Below are positions 21,742 to 30,505 of a stretch of DNA of 64,000 bases, piece after piece. A program made the translations under genes and the position numbers. The number at the start of each line of letters is the position of its first letter. Positions within the stretch are counted from its first letter, which is position 1. Below the pieces are notes generated by a model. It saw only the letters and a program-made list of their open reading frames with translations. It was not told the DNA's origin and did not search any database. Source of the DNA: Jiangella mangrovi (lineage in GTDB: Bacteria; Actinomycetota; Actinomycetes; Jiangellales; Jiangellaceae); the NCBI RefSeq assembly GCF_014204975.1, contig NZ_JACHMM010000001.1, forward strand, positions 2,976,001 through 3,040,000, in the 5' to 3' direction.

Positions 21742-23292
21742 ATGAGCACTGTGCCGACACCCCGTGCTGCCGGTCCGGCGGCGCGCGGTCCGGCGCGCCC
21801 CGACGACGCCGACGACCCCGTCGAGGACCGCACGGCCGACCCCGTCGAGGACCGCACGGCCGACCCCGTCGAGGACCGCACCGCTGACGCCGTCGTCGAT
21901 GACGATCCCGTGCCCGAGACCGAGGCGGCCGCGGCGACGGAGCGGGGCCCGCGGGCGCTGCCGCCCGGTGAGCCGCCGGCGGGCAAGACCGGCGCCCGCA
22001 CGCCCGACGCCGCCGCCGACCCGGGCGCGCCGCCGCGGTTCGCCCGGTCATCCGACGGTCGCATGGTCGCCGGTGTCGCCGTCGCGCTGGCCGCGCAGTT
22101 CAAGGTGCAGCCGCTGGCCGTGCGCATCGCGTTCAGCCTGCTCAGCGCCGTCTCCGGGTTCGGCGTCGTGCTCTACCTCGCCCTGTGGATCTTCACCCCG
22201 CTCGACCAGACGGTCGCGCGCGAGGCCGAGGAGGAGGCGGCGCCCGCGGGCATCGCGGCCGCCACCCGCACCGGCAAGCGCAAGCGGCGCACGTTCGTGC
22301 AGCGCACCGGCGACCTCGGTCAGCTGGCCGCGCTGGTCGTGCTCGGCGCGGGCGTGTGGCTGTTGGTGCAGCAGACCCCGCTCGGTGTCAGCCCGGCCGT
22401 GTTCTTCCCGCTGCTGCTCGCCGCCGCGGGCCTGACGCTGGTCTGGCGGGCCGCCGACGAGCAGGAGCGCAGTCGGCTGTCGGCCATCTCGCCGCGGCTG
22501 CCGTGGCTGGCGGCGCTGACCGGCAAGGGCGGCTGGATCGCGGCCATGCGCGTCGTCGCCGGGGCCGGGGTCGTCGTGGCCGGCGTCGTGGTCTTCCTGG
22601 TCGGCCAGGGGCAGTTCGACGCGACCATGGACGCGCTGGGCGGCGTGCTGGTCATCCTGGTGGGCGTCGGGCTCATCACCGGGCCGTGGCTGTGGAAGCT
22701 GTGGCGCAACCTCGAGACCGAGCGGCGCGCCCGCATCGTCTCGCAGGAGCGCGCCGACATGGCCTCCCACCTGCACGACTCCGTGCTGCAGACGCTGGCG
22801 CTCATCCAGAAGCAGGCCAACGACCCGCGCGCCGTCGTCCGGCTGGCCCGCAGCCAGGAGCGCGATCTGCGCGGGTGGCTCTACAGCGACCTCGTCGACG
22901 ACGGGTCCTCGCTCGCGGCCGCGCTGACGAAGATGGCCGCCGAGGTCGAGGACGCGTTCGGCACGCCGGTCGAGGTGGTCACCGTCGGCGACGCCGAGAT
23001 CGACGACGTCGCCCGGGCCGTCCTCAAGGCCGCCCGCGAGGCCACCGTCAACGCCGCCAAGCACTCGGGCGCGGACAAGATCGACATCTTCGTCGAGGCC
23101 GGCGACGACGGCGTCGAGGTCTTCGTCCGCGACCGCGGAGCGGGATTCGACCCGGACTCCGTCCCCGAGGACCGGCTGGGTGTGCGACGCTCGGTCATCG
23201 GGCGCATGGAACGGCACGGAGGCGAGGCCACCATCCGGTCCGCGCCCGGCGAAGGCACCGAAGTACGACTGTCGACCAGGAGAAGCTCGTGA
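21742..23292 (+). CDS. PspC-domain sensor histidine kinase (NarL/LiaS class)
   Basis: This kinase of about 516 residues has an N-terminal disordered tail carrying tandem DPVEDRTA repeats, then a PspC domain (about 100-160) and several membrane helices. The HisKA_3 segment has its phosphorylated His in ASHLHDSVLQTLALI near residue 344. The HATPase domain shows REATVNAAKHSGA and DRGAGFDPDS. It phosphorylates the LuxR regulator whose gene overlaps its stop by 4 bp (GTGA). ATG 21742 is chosen, with GTG 21727 in frame 5 codons earlier. The repeat tail is matched only by the C-terminus of the ATPase at 42110. Confidence 0.92.
   Translation: MSTVPTPRAAGPAARGPARPDDADDPVEDRTADPVEDRTADPVEDRTADAVVDDDPVPETEAAAATERGPRALPPGEPPAGKTGARTPDAAADPGAPPRFARSSDGRMVAGVAVALAAQFKVQPLAVRIAFSLLSAVSGFGVVLYLALWIFTPLDQTVAREAEEEAAPAGIAAATRTGKRKRRTFVQRTGDLGQLAALVVLGAGVWLLVQQTPLGVSPAVFFPLLLAAAGLTLVWRAADEQERSRLSAISPRLPWLAALTGKGGWIAAMRVVAGAGVVVAGVVVFLVGQGQFDATMDALGGVLVILVGVGLITGPWLWKLWRNLETERRARIVSQERADMASHLHDSVLQTLALIQKQANDPRAVVRLARSQERDLRGWLYSDLVDDGSSLAAALTKMAAEVEDAFGTPVEVVTVGDAEIDDVARAVLKAAREATVNAAKHSGADKIDIFVEAGDDGVEVFVRDRGAGFDPDSVPEDRLGVRRSVIGRMERHGGEATIRSAPGEGTEVRLSTRRSS
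21814..21909 (+). repeat. in-frame 24-bp coding repeat
   Basis: Three 24-bp units (21814-21837, 21838-21861, 21862-21885) and a decayed fourth (to 21909) each encode DPVEDRTA. The first two are identical. The same unit in the same frame occurs at 43676-43765 in an unrelated gene. Confidence 0.9.
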
Positions 23293-23972
23293 GCGAGACC
23301 AAGCCAGACGAGACCAGGCCCGCCGACGCCGGCCCGGTGACGGTCGTCCTCGTCGACGACCACGCCATGTTCCGCACCGGCGTCCGCGCCGAGCTCGCGC
23401 AGGCGCCGTCCGTCGACGTCGTCGGCGAGGCCGCCGACACCGCTGAGGCGGTGGCCGTCGTGCTGCGGGTGAAGCCCGAGGTCGTGCTGCTCGACGTGCA
23501 CCTGCCCGGCGGCGGTGGCGGCGAGGTGATCCGCCAGGTGCACCCCAAGGAGCCCGCCGTGCGGTTCCTGGCGCTGTCGGTGTCCGACGCCGCCGAGGAC
23601 GTCATCGGCACCATCCGCGCCGGCGCCCGCGGCTACGTCACCAAGTCCATCACCGGCGACGACCTCGTCTCCGCCATCGGCCGGGTGGCCGACGGCGACG
23701 CCGTCTTCTCGCCGCGGCTGGCCGGGTTCGTGCTCGACGCGTTCGCCGGGACTGAGGCGCCGTCGGTCGACGACGACCTCGACCGGCTGACGCAGCGCGA
23801 GCGCGAGGTGCTGCGGCTCATCGCGCGTGGTTACGCGTACAAGGAGATCGCTAAGGAGCTGTTCATCTCCGTCAAGACGGTCGAGACGCACGTGTCCGCC
23901 GTCCTGCGCAAGCTGCAGCTCTCGAACCGGTACGAGCTGACGCGGTGGGCGACGGACCGGCGACTCGTCTGA
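23289..23972 (+). CDS. LuxR-type response regulator (LiaR-like)
   Basis: This 227-residue regulator has a receiver domain (VLVDDHAMFR acidic pair, phospho-Asp in VVLLDVHLPG near residue 66, Lys in GYVTKSITG) and a C-terminal LuxR helix-turn-helix (LTQREREVLRLIARGYAYKEIAKEL starts near 160). GTG 23289 overlaps the kinase stop and has GGAG upstream. It probably controls the divergent pspC/liaF-like operon and its own operon. Confidence 0.94.
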   Translation: MSETKPDETRPADAGPVTVVLVDDHAMFRTGVRAELAQAPSVDVVGEAADTAEAVAVVLRVKPEVVLLDVHLPGGGGGEVIRQVHPKEPAVRFLALSVSDAAEDVIGTIRAGARGYVTKSITGDDLVSAIGRVADGDAVFSPRLAGFVLDAFAGTEAPSVDDDLDRLTQREREVLRLIARGYAYKEIAKELFISVKTVETHVSAVLRKLQLSNRYELTRWATDRRLV

Positions 23973-24018
23973 GGGTCGCTGCGGGTTTGTACGACAGGGC
24001 GTAGTAGGATGCCCGATC

Positions 24019-24375
24019 ATGGAGTTCGTCTACGACCTCGTGCTCGTGCTGCACTTCTTCGGTCTGGCCAGCCTGCTCGGCGGGATCATGGTCCAGCTCA
24101 GCGCGCGCGGCGGCCGCGTCGTCAACCTGGCCATGCTGCACGGCGCCCTGACGCAGCTCGTCACCGGCGTCGCGCTGGTCGGCATGGGCGAGGCGGTCGA
24201 CTCCCTCGGCAAGGACGTCAACCAGGCCAAGATCGGCGTGAAACTCGTAGTCGTGCTGATCGTGACTGCGCTCTGCTTCGCCTATCGCAAGCGCACGTCC
24301 ATCGCCGACGGCGTGTTCTTCGCCCTGTTCGGGTTGTCCGCCGCGAATGTCGTGATCGCCGTCTTCTGGACCTGA
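24019..24375 (+). CDS. small four-helix membrane protein
   Basis: This 118-residue protein is almost entirely hydrophobic, with about four helices starting at residues 4, 38, 73 and 96. Conserved-looking residues include His12 in the first helix and a basic loop YRKRTS. It resembles uncharacterised actinobacterial integral membrane proteins. TAGGAT lies 8 nt before ATG 24019, so the mRNA may be leaderless. It follows the response regulator gene by 46 bp but likely has its own promoter. Confidence 0.75.
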   Translation: MEFVYDLVLVLHFFGLASLLGGIMVQLSARGGRVVNLAMLHGALTQLVTGVALVGMGEAVDSLGKDVNQAKIGVKLVVVLIVTALCFAYRKRTSIADGVFFALFGLSAANVVIAVFWT

Positions 24376-24450
24376 CCTCCGGCTGATTCCTCCGGCGGCG
24401 GGTCGGTTAGGGTGGCGGGACAGCCGAGCCCGACCCGGGAGGTCCCGTCA

Positions 24451-24873
24451 GTGCCCTCGATCCGCCGTGTTCTCGCCGCCGTCGTGACTGGCATGTTGTC
24501 GTTCTCGCTGGTCAATGGGGCTGCTCCGGCCGCGTCCTCCGCCGAGCACGACGGAGGTTGCCAGGGCCTGGAGCTGTGTCTCTTCTACAACTCCGGCCAG
24601 CGCGGAGCGAGTCACGATTTCCGGTACAAGGTCCCTGATTTCGGGCCTTACGCGTTTCTCGGAAGCAGCGCGGGTGCCGGGCAGTCGGTGAAGAACCACG
24701 CCGCATCGGCCTGGAACCTCGACGGATACTTCACCGCGCGCATCTACTTCAATTCTGGTTATGCTGGGCCCGCTGATGACGTGACGCCGCTCACTCGACG
24801 CAATCTCGGCGACACGTACAACGACAACGCATCGTTCAACTGGTGCCACAAGCAGCCCCTGGTGTGCGGCTGA
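24451..24873 (+). CDS. secreted peptidase inhibitor family I36-like protein
   Basis: This 140-residue exported protein has a signal peptide to about residue 31 (ending in an Ala-rich segment). The mature domain has four cysteines (CQGLELCLFY and WCHKQPLVC) and the aromatic spacing of Streptomyces metalloprotease inhibitor/I36 family members. Members bind proteases or act as small beta-gamma-crystallin-like proteins. GTG 24451 follows GGGAGG and is favoured over the upstream ATG, which would spoil the signal peptide. The inhibitor role is by family resemblance only. Confidence 0.75.
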   Translation: MPSIRRVLAAVVTGMLSFSLVNGAAPAASSAEHDGGCQGLELCLFYNSGQRGASHDFRYKVPDFGPYAFLGSSAGAGQSVKNHAASAWNLDGYFTARIYFNSGYAGPADDVTPLTRRNLGDTYNDNASFNWCHKQPLVCG

Positions 24874-24899
24874 TCGGTGGCATCCGAAAGGCCACTGGC

Positions 24900-25799
24900 A
24901 TGACCGCCGCACGTCTCGTCCGTACCGCCGTCGTTCTCGTCCTTCCCGTCGTCCTGTTCGGCTGTGCCGGCGGTGGTGGCGACGTCGATGTCGCCGTCTC
25001 GTCCTCTGGTTCCGGCGCCGGTGCCGACGGGGTGCAGGTGCGGTCGGCGGGATCCGTGGCGCCGCGGACCGGCGGCCTGACCCTGCCGCTCGACGCCTAT
25101 GCGTTGAGCGCCGCCGAGGACCGGGCGCTCGGCCGGGCCGCCGAGGACCAGGTGCGCGAGTGCGCCGCCGCGGCCGGCCTCACCGAGGACCAGATCGATC
25201 CGCTCCCGTTCGGCACCGCGGCCGAGTCGTCCGCCGCCGTCGCCGCCCGCCACGACCGTCGCTACTCCGTCGCCGACCCCGAGGTCGCGGCCACGTACGG
25301 CTACCACCCGCCGGTCACCGCAGATGTCCGCCGCGAGTTCTACGAGGCGCACACCGACGCGGAGCTCGAGGTCCTGGTCGGGTGCCTGAGCGAGGCGGCG
25401 GCGGTCTCGTCGGCTGCGGGCTCGGCCTCGGTCTCGGGTGCGGAGCTGGTGTCGGAGGTCCAGGCGAGCGCCTGGCACGCCGCCATGGCCGACCCTCGCG
25501 TGGTCGACGCGTTCGCGGCGTGGTCCTCCTGCCTGGCTGCCGCCGGATTCGACTACGCCGCACCCATGGAGGCCAACGACGATCCGCGCTGGTGGACGTC
25601 GGAGGTGGCCGGGCCGCTGGAGATCGAGACGGCCGTGGCCGACGTCGCCTGCAAGCAGTCCACCGGGCTCATCCCGGTCTGGTCCGCCGTCGAGGCCGAG
25701 CACCAGGAGACGCTGATCGCGGCGCACCAGGCTGAGTTGGATGCGTACCGTGTGGTGCTCGATGAGCAGGTGGCTGAGGCGGCCCGCTTCGCGGGTTGA
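24900..25799 (+). CDS. putative lipoprotein, unknown function
   Basis: This 299-residue protein has a signal peptide ending in the lipobox LFGC near residue 21 and a Gly/Ser-rich linker, so it should be anchored outside the membrane. The mature part is Ala/Glu-rich, probably helical, with paired cysteines (VRECAAAAG, VGCLSEAA, WSSCLAAAG, ADVACKQS) spaced as in small actinobacterial lipoproteins. It starts 26 bp after the I36-like gene, probably co-transcribed. No catalytic motif is recognised. Confidence 0.8.
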   Translation: MTAARLVRTAVVLVLPVVLFGCAGGGGDVDVAVSSSGSGAGADGVQVRSAGSVAPRTGGLTLPLDAYALSAAEDRALGRAAEDQVRECAAAAGLTEDQIDPLPFGTAAESSAAVAARHDRRYSVADPEVAATYGYHPPVTADVRREFYEAHTDAELEVLVGCLSEAAAVSSAAGSASVSGAELVSEVQASAWHAAMADPRVVDAFAAWSSCLAAAGFDYAAPMEANDDPRWWTSEVAGPLEIETAVADVACKQSTGLIPVWSAVEAEHQETLIAAHQAELDAYRVVLDEQVAEAARFAG

Positions 25800-26040
25800 G
25801 GTTCGGCGGGGGCCCGTGTGGTTGTGCGGGATTCTCCCGTCCCCCTGCTGCCCATTCTCTTAGCCGCGAACGGTCGCCTCAAGTCCGCGCGCTCTGTGTT
25901 TGGGTGCCGTCGAGGTGGGGCGCGCGTACTTGACCCGCCCGCTCGCGGCCTAAGAACGGGCAGCTATCAGGGGGACGGGGGGAGTCTGGCGACGGGTGGG
26001 TGGTCGGCGGGCCCGCACCTTTCGGGGTGTTGCTGGGCCG

Positions 26041-26104
26041 CCACCACGATTACCCGAGCCTCGACACGCCTGCAATCGTGTTGGGGCTCGGGTAATCGTG
26101 GTGG
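26041..26104. repeat. 20-bp perfect inverted repeat in a 458-bp gene-free gap
   Basis: The arm at 26041-26060 is the exact reverse complement of GGCTCGGGTAATCGTGGTGG (26085-26104). The 24-nt loop contains a second small stem (ACACG/CGTGT). It sits in the gap 25800-26257 between a lipoprotein gene and pcrA, both on the plus strand. The rest of the gap shows no gene. TAGGCT at 26205-26210 may be the pcrA -10 box. Confidence 0.85.
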
Positions 26105-26257
26105 TGTAGGGGATCGTTGACCTCATCCCCCCATCAGAACCTCAGAACCATCGAACGGGCGTTCGTAAGCGTGTTCGGGCGGAGTCTGTCGGCGGACGGG
26201 CATAGGCTGGGTCCGCCAGCGCCAAGCGAGTGAGAAGGCGAGTGTGACCCGCCGGCA

Positions 26258-28567
26258 ATGAGTGCCCTTTTCGACGACCTCACCCTGACCGCGGCGGCCG
26301 CTCCGCAGAAGGCCAAGCGGCGTTCGCGCGACCCCGAGGCGCTGCTCGACGGCCTCAACGGGCCGCAGCGCGACGCCGTCACTCATCAGGGGGCGCCGCT
26401 GCTCATCGTCGCGGGCGCGGGGTCGGGGAAGACGAGGGTGCTGACGCGGCGCATCGCCTATCTGCTGGGCGAGCGCAACGCGCACCCGGGCTCCATTCTG
26501 GCCATCACGTTCACCAACAAGGCCGCCGGCGAGATGAAGGAGCGCGTCGCCGACCTCGTCGGGAAGCGGTCGGACATCATGTGGGTGTCCACGTTCCACG
26601 CGGCGTGCGTGCGCATCCTGCGCCGCGAGGCCAAGGTCTTCGGCTACACGTCGTCGTTCTCCATCTACGACCAGGCCGACTCCCACCGGCTCATGGCCAT
26701 GGTCTGCCGCGAGCTCGACCTCGACCCGCGCCGCTACCAGCCGCGGCAGTTCAGCTACACCGTCAGCAACTTCAAGAACGAGCTCATCGACTACGAGACC
26801 GCGCTCGCCCGGGCCGACACCCATCAGGAGAAGATGGTCGCCGAGGCGTACGAGCTGTACCAGCGCCGGCTCACCGAGGCCAACGCGTTCGACTTCGACG
26901 ACCTCATCATGACGACGGTGCACCTGCTGCAGGCGTTCCCGGACGTCGCCGAGACCTACCGCCGCCGGTTCCGGCACATCCTGGTCGACGAGTACCAGGA
27001 CACCAACCACGCCCAGTACGTGCTGGTGCGCGAGCTCGTCGGCACCGGCGTCATCTCCGGCGAGGACGAGCCCGCCGTGCCGCCGGCCGAGCTGTGTGTG
27101 GTGGGCGACGCCGACCAGTCCATCTATGCCTTCCGCGGCGCCACCATCCGCAACATCCTGCAGTTCGAAGAGGACTACCCCGACACCCGGGTCATCCTGC
27201 TCGAGCAGAACTACCGCTCCACGCAGACCATTCTGTCCGCGGCCAACGCCGTCATCGCCCGCAACTCCGGCCGCAAGCCGAAGCGGTTGTGGAGCGACAG
27301 CGGCGACGGCGCCAAGATCGTCGGGTACGTCGCCGACGACGAGCACGCCGAGGCGCAGTTCGTCGCCGACGAGATCGACCGCCTCTCCGACGAAGGGGCG
27401 GCCCGCACCGGCGACGTCGCGGTGTTCTACCGCACCAACGCCCAGTCCCGTGTGCTGGAAGAGATCTTCGTCCGGGTCGGCCTGCCGTACCGCGTCGTCG
27501 GCGGCACCCGGTTCTACGAGCGGCGCGAGATCCGCGACGCCCTGGCCTACCTGCGGTTCCTGGCCAATCCCGAAGACTCCGTGTCGCTGCGGCGCATCCT
27601 CAACGTCCCCAAGCGCGGCATCGGCGACCGCGCCGAGGCCATGGTCGAGGCGCTGGCCCAGCGCGAGCGCAGCACGTTCTTCCAGGCACTGCGCCACGCC
27701 GCCGACGCCCCCGGTATCGCGACCCGCTCGGTCAACTCCATCGAGGGGTTCGTCACGCTCACCGACGAGCTTCGGGCCCTCATCGACGACGGCGTCGGCC
27801 CGGCGGCCATCCTCGAGGCGACACTCGACCGCACCGGCTACGTCGCCGAGCTGTCCGAGTCCGAGGACCCGCAGGACGAGACCCGCCTCGACAACCTGCG
27901 CGAGCTGGTCGCCGTCGCCGGCGAGTACGAGGCGGGCGAAGACTCCGACGGCTCGCTGTCCGGGTTCCTCGAGCAGGTCAGCCTGGTCGCCGACGCCGAC
28001 GAGATCCCCGAAGGCGACGACCACGACGGCATGGTCACGCTCATGACCCTGCACACCGCCAAGGGCCTCGAGTTCCCGGTCGTGTTCCTCACCGGCCTCG
28101 AGGACGGCGTCTTCCCGCACCAGCGCTCGCTCGGCGGCAACTCGCAGGAGCTCGAGGAGGAGCGCCGGCTCGCCTACGTCGGCATCACCCGGGCGCGCGA
28201 GCGGCTCTACCTGTCGCGGGCGTTGCTGCGCAGCGCGTGGGGGTCGCCGGCGCACAACCCGGCCTCGCGGTTCCTCGCCGAGATCCCCGACGAGCTCATC
28301 GACTGGCGCCGCACCGAGGCCGACCAGGTCAAGTGGAACACCCCGCCGCCCCCGCGCCGGCAGCCGGTCAGCGGCCGGCCCGCGGGTGCGGGCAACCGCC
28401 CGGTCATCGCGCTGTCCGCCGGCGACCGCGTCACCCACGACGCGTTCGGCCTGGGCACCGTCGTCGCCACCGCGGGGCAGGGCGAGCACGCCAAGGCCAC
28501 CGTCGACTTCGGCGACAACGGCCTGAAGACGCTGCTGCTGCGCTACGCCCCGGTCGAGAAGCTCTGA
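26258..28567 (+). CDS. pcrA: ATP-dependent DNA helicase PcrA/UvrD
   Basis: This 769-residue superfamily 1A 3'-5' helicase acts in excision repair and removal of proteins from DNA. Walker A VAGAGSGKTRV is near residue 55, motif II VDEYQDTNHAQY near 246, GDADQSIYAFRGA near 288, motif V TLHTAKGLEFPVVFLTG near 602 and motif VI VGITRARERLYLSRA near 648. A C-terminal Tudor-like segment (GDRVTHDAFGLGTVV) matches the RNA-polymerase-binding tail of PcrA. Length is normal. Its 3' end overlaps the convergent HAAS gene by 25 bp. Confidence 0.96.
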   Translation: MSALFDDLTLTAAAAPQKAKRRSRDPEALLDGLNGPQRDAVTHQGAPLLIVAGAGSGKTRVLTRRIAYLLGERNAHPGSILAITFTNKAAGEMKERVADLVGKRSDIMWVSTFHAACVRILRREAKVFGYTSSFSIYDQADSHRLMAMVCRELDLDPRRYQPRQFSYTVSNFKNELIDYETALARADTHQEKMVAEAYELYQRRLTEANAFDFDDLIMTTVHLLQAFPDVAETYRRRFRHILVDEYQDTNHAQYVLVRELVGTGVISGEDEPAVPPAELCVVGDADQSIYAFRGATIRNILQFEEDYPDTRVILLEQNYRSTQTILSAANAVIARNSGRKPKRLWSDSGDGAKIVGYVADDEHAEAQFVADEIDRLSDEGAARTGDVAVFYRTNAQSRVLEEIFVRVGLPYRVVGGTRFYERREIRDALAYLRFLANPEDSVSLRRILNVPKRGIGDRAEAMVEALAQRERSTFFQALRHAADAPGIATRSVNSIEGFVTLTDELRALIDDGVGPAAILEATLDRTGYVAELSESEDPQDETRLDNLRELVAVAGEYEAGEDSDGSLSGFLEQVSLVADADEIPEGDDHDGMVTLMTLHTAKGLEFPVVFLTGLEDGVFPHQRSLGGNSQELEEERRLAYVGITRARERLYLSRALLRSAWGSPAHNPASRFLAEIPDELIDWRRTEADQVKWNTPPPPRRQPVSGRPAGAGNRPVIALSAGDRVTHDAFGLGTVVATAGQGEHAKATVDFGDNGLKTLLLRYAPVEKL

Positions 28568-29292
28568 GCCAGCTCCGCCGACCGCCGCCGGCCGTGACGC
28601 ACCAGCACGACGGCGGTGACCACGGCCGCGATCGCCAGCACACCCAGGATGATCCACGCGGCCAGCGGGGTCAGGATCGCGTCGTTGTTGCTCGTGCACA
28701 CCGGCGCGGACTCCGGGCCGTCTGACGGGCTGTCGCTGACGCACACCTCGCTGCCGCCGCCCGTCACCAGGAACGTGAACGAGAAGAGCACCAGGCCGAA
28801 CGACGGCAGCAGGAACGTCCCGGCAAGCTTCTCGCCCACGCCCCACAGCGGCGACAGCCACAGCAGCGTCCAGCCGCCGATCAGCGCGACCGGCAGCAGG
28901 AAGAAGCCGCCGAGCATCGCGAACAGCGTCAGCACCACCGGCGCCGCCCCCAGCAGCGCGACCACCAGCCCGGGCGTCCTGTCCCTGCTGGTCAGCGGCA
29001 GCTGACGCGGGCCGGACCCGGGCGCTGCCACCGCGGGACCGCCGCTGACGCCGTCGTCGCCGGTCGCCTCGGCCGCGATGGTGAGCGGGTCGCCGAGGGC
29101 GCGCAGCACCTCGTCGACGTCGGCGTCGGTGACCTCGCCCCGGTCGGCCAGGGCGGCCTGGATGTGCTCGCGCACCCCGGCGACGACGTCGGCCCGCTCG
29201 GTCTCGGGCAGCGCGCCGAGAGCGCCGTCGAGCTCGCCCAGGTAGCGGTCGATGCGCAGGTGCTGGGTCGCGGTGAGCATGGGCTCCTCCAT
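28543..29292 (-). CDS. HAAS-domain membrane protein, PadR partner
   Basis: This 249-residue protein begins with a HAAS-type helical signalling domain (YLGELDGALGALPETERADVVAGVREHI). Four predicted membrane helices follow (from about 120, 150, 175 and 222). Such proteins sit next to PadR regulators and are thought to transmit a membrane signal. The ATG at 29292 has GAGGG upstream. A GTG at 29301 overlapping the PadR stop is also possible. It is downstream of padR in one operon. Confidence 0.82.
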   Translation of the reverse strand: MEEPMLTATQHLRIDRYLGELDGALGALPETERADVVAGVREHIQAALADRGEVTDADVDEVLRALGDPLTIAAEATGDDGVSGGPAVAAPGSGPRQLPLTSRDRTPGLVVALLGAAPVVLTLFAMLGGFFLLPVALIGGWTLLWLSPLWGVGEKLAGTFLLPSFGLVLFSFTFLVTGGGSEVCVSDSPSDGPESAPVCTSNNDAILTPLAAWIILGVLAIAAVVTAVVLVRHGRRRSAELAQSFSTGA

Positions 29293-29297
29293 GGCGG

Positions 29298-29615
29298 TCA
29301 CCCTCGGCCGGTCGCGAGGACGCGGTCGACGGCGTCGCGGAACGGCTGCCAGGTCTTCTCGAACGTGTCCAGTGCGGCCCGCCCGTCCGGGGTGAGCCGG
29401 TAGTACCGCCGCGGCGGCCCGGACTCGGACTCCTGCCACGACGACGCGACCAGCCCGCCCTTGCGCAGCCGCGAGAGGAGCGGGTAGAGCGTGCCCTCGC
29501 CGGCCATGAGCACGCCGTCGGTCAGCTCGCGGGCGATGTCCAGCCCGTACCGCTCGCCGTCGCGGACCAGGGCGAGGATGCAGTACTCCAGCGCTCCGCG
29601 CCGGAGGTTGGTCAT
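29298..29615 (-). CDS. PadR family transcriptional regulator
   Basis: This 105-residue winged-helix protein has the PadR core: LRRGALEYCILALVRDGERYG, then LTDGVLMAGEGTLYPLLSRL and the wing GPPRRYYRLTPDGRAAL. It likely represses its operon with the HAAS gene. ATG 29615 follows GAGGG at 8 nt and gives the standard PadR N-terminus. Confidence 0.92.
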   Translation of the reverse strand: MTNLRRGALEYCILALVRDGERYGLDIARELTDGVLMAGEGTLYPLLSRLRKGGLVASSWQESESGPPRRYYRLTPDGRAALDTFEKTWQPFRDAVDRVLATGRG

Positions 29616-29631
29616 GATCTGACCCTCGCCA

Positions 29632-29654
29632 GGTACCATGCGAGACAAGATACC
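29632..29654 (-). promoter_or_regulatory. candidate PadR promoter/operator
   Basis: On the minus strand TATCTT (29652-29647) fits a -10 box about 32 nt before the PadR start. GGTACC and GATACC half-sites (5 of 6 symmetric) flank it. The assignment is tentative. Confidence 0.3.
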
Positions 29655-29698
29655 AGCCCGCGCGAGGCCCTCGGAAGGCTCCTCCGGGGGCGACGGTG

Positions 29699-30373
29699 TC
29701 AGCTCGCCTTACGGGCGACGTACAGGCAGGTGTAGAACGCGCGCCAGGCCAGGTCGGCGTCGGTCAGTCCGGCTCCCGCCAGCGCGTCGAGGTGGTCGGT
29801 CATGCTCGGGAACGGGAAGTAGTGCGGGTGCGACGGCTTGCCCGCGTTCGGCCCGGCGAAGATCGGCAGCACGTCGCGGTAGCGGCGGTCCCAGTCGCCC
29901 GGCGGCAGGATGTGGTCGAGCGTCACCAGCCAGCCGCCCGGCACCAGCAGGCCGGCCGCGTCGCGGTAGAACGCCTCGAGCCCCGGCCGGTCGAAGTGGT
30001 GCGCGACCCGCGAGTTCAGCACGACGTCGGCGTTGCGGGCGGGCTCCATGGTGCTGAGCTCGGCCGCGTCGCCTACGACGTACTCGACCCGGCCGGCGTA
30101 CGGGGCCAGCGTCTCGGCCGCGCGCTCCTTCATGTCCGGCGACGCGTCGATCCAGACTCCGCGCGCCTCCGGATACGCCTCGAGCAGTGCGGCGAGGAAC
30201 GTCCCCGGCCCGCTCCCGACATCGACGACGAGCTTCGGCTCACGTTCCTGCCCGACCAGCGTCGTCGCGATGGCCCACGGCAGGCGCAGCATCGCCGACA
30301 TCCCGTCGGCCTGCTGCCACTGAGCCGCGTATCCGGACTCCGACCACGAGGCGATCACCCTGTCGTTCGTCAT
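29699..30373 (-). CDS. class I SAM-dependent methyltransferase
   Basis: This 224-residue methyltransferase has motif I VVDVGSGPGTFLAALL near residue 50, an acidic residue ending strand 2 (VWIDASPDM), and the motif II/III region VEYVVGDAAELS and LVPGGWLVTLDHILPPGD. The acceptor is not predictable. It lies alone between padR and the DUF559-type gene, on the minus strand, with its own start ATG at 30373. Confidence 0.87.
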   Translation of the reverse strand: MTNDRVIASWSESGYAAQWQQADGMSAMLRLPWAIATTLVGQEREPKLVVDVGSGPGTFLAALLEAYPEARGVWIDASPDMKERAAETLAPYAGRVEYVVGDAAELSTMEPARNADVVLNSRVAHHFDRPGLEAFYRDAAGLLVPGGWLVTLDHILPPGDWDRRYRDVLPIFAGPNAGKPSHPHYFPFPSMTDHLDALAGAGLTDADLAWRAFYTCLYVARKAS

Positions 30374-30415
30374 ACCTCGAAGATAATGGATACACGTCGG
30401 CTCCGGGCAAGGTGG

Positions 30416-30453
30416 TCATCCACAGGCCGTGCGCGTTTCCGTGGTCGTCCACA
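30416..30453 (+). other. two DnaA-box-like motifs
   Basis: TCATCCACA (30416-30424) and TCGTCCACA (30445-30453) are 8/9 and 7-8/9 matches to TT(A/G)TCCACA. They lie 29 bp apart, upstream of the DUF559-type gene at 30506. A perfect box precedes the related pseudogene at 12705. Confidence 0.3.
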
Positions 30454-30505
30454 AATCCGGTTCCGGCGCTGGCGGCGGCCCCGATTGGTGGCTGGGCTGG
30501 TCACC

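Noticed and set aside
26123-28861. 912-residue minus-strand open frame opposite pcrA
   Set aside because: It is a GC-rich shadow of the helicase gene. Its composition (Ala/Gly/Arg/Asp runs) matches no family and pcrA is certain.
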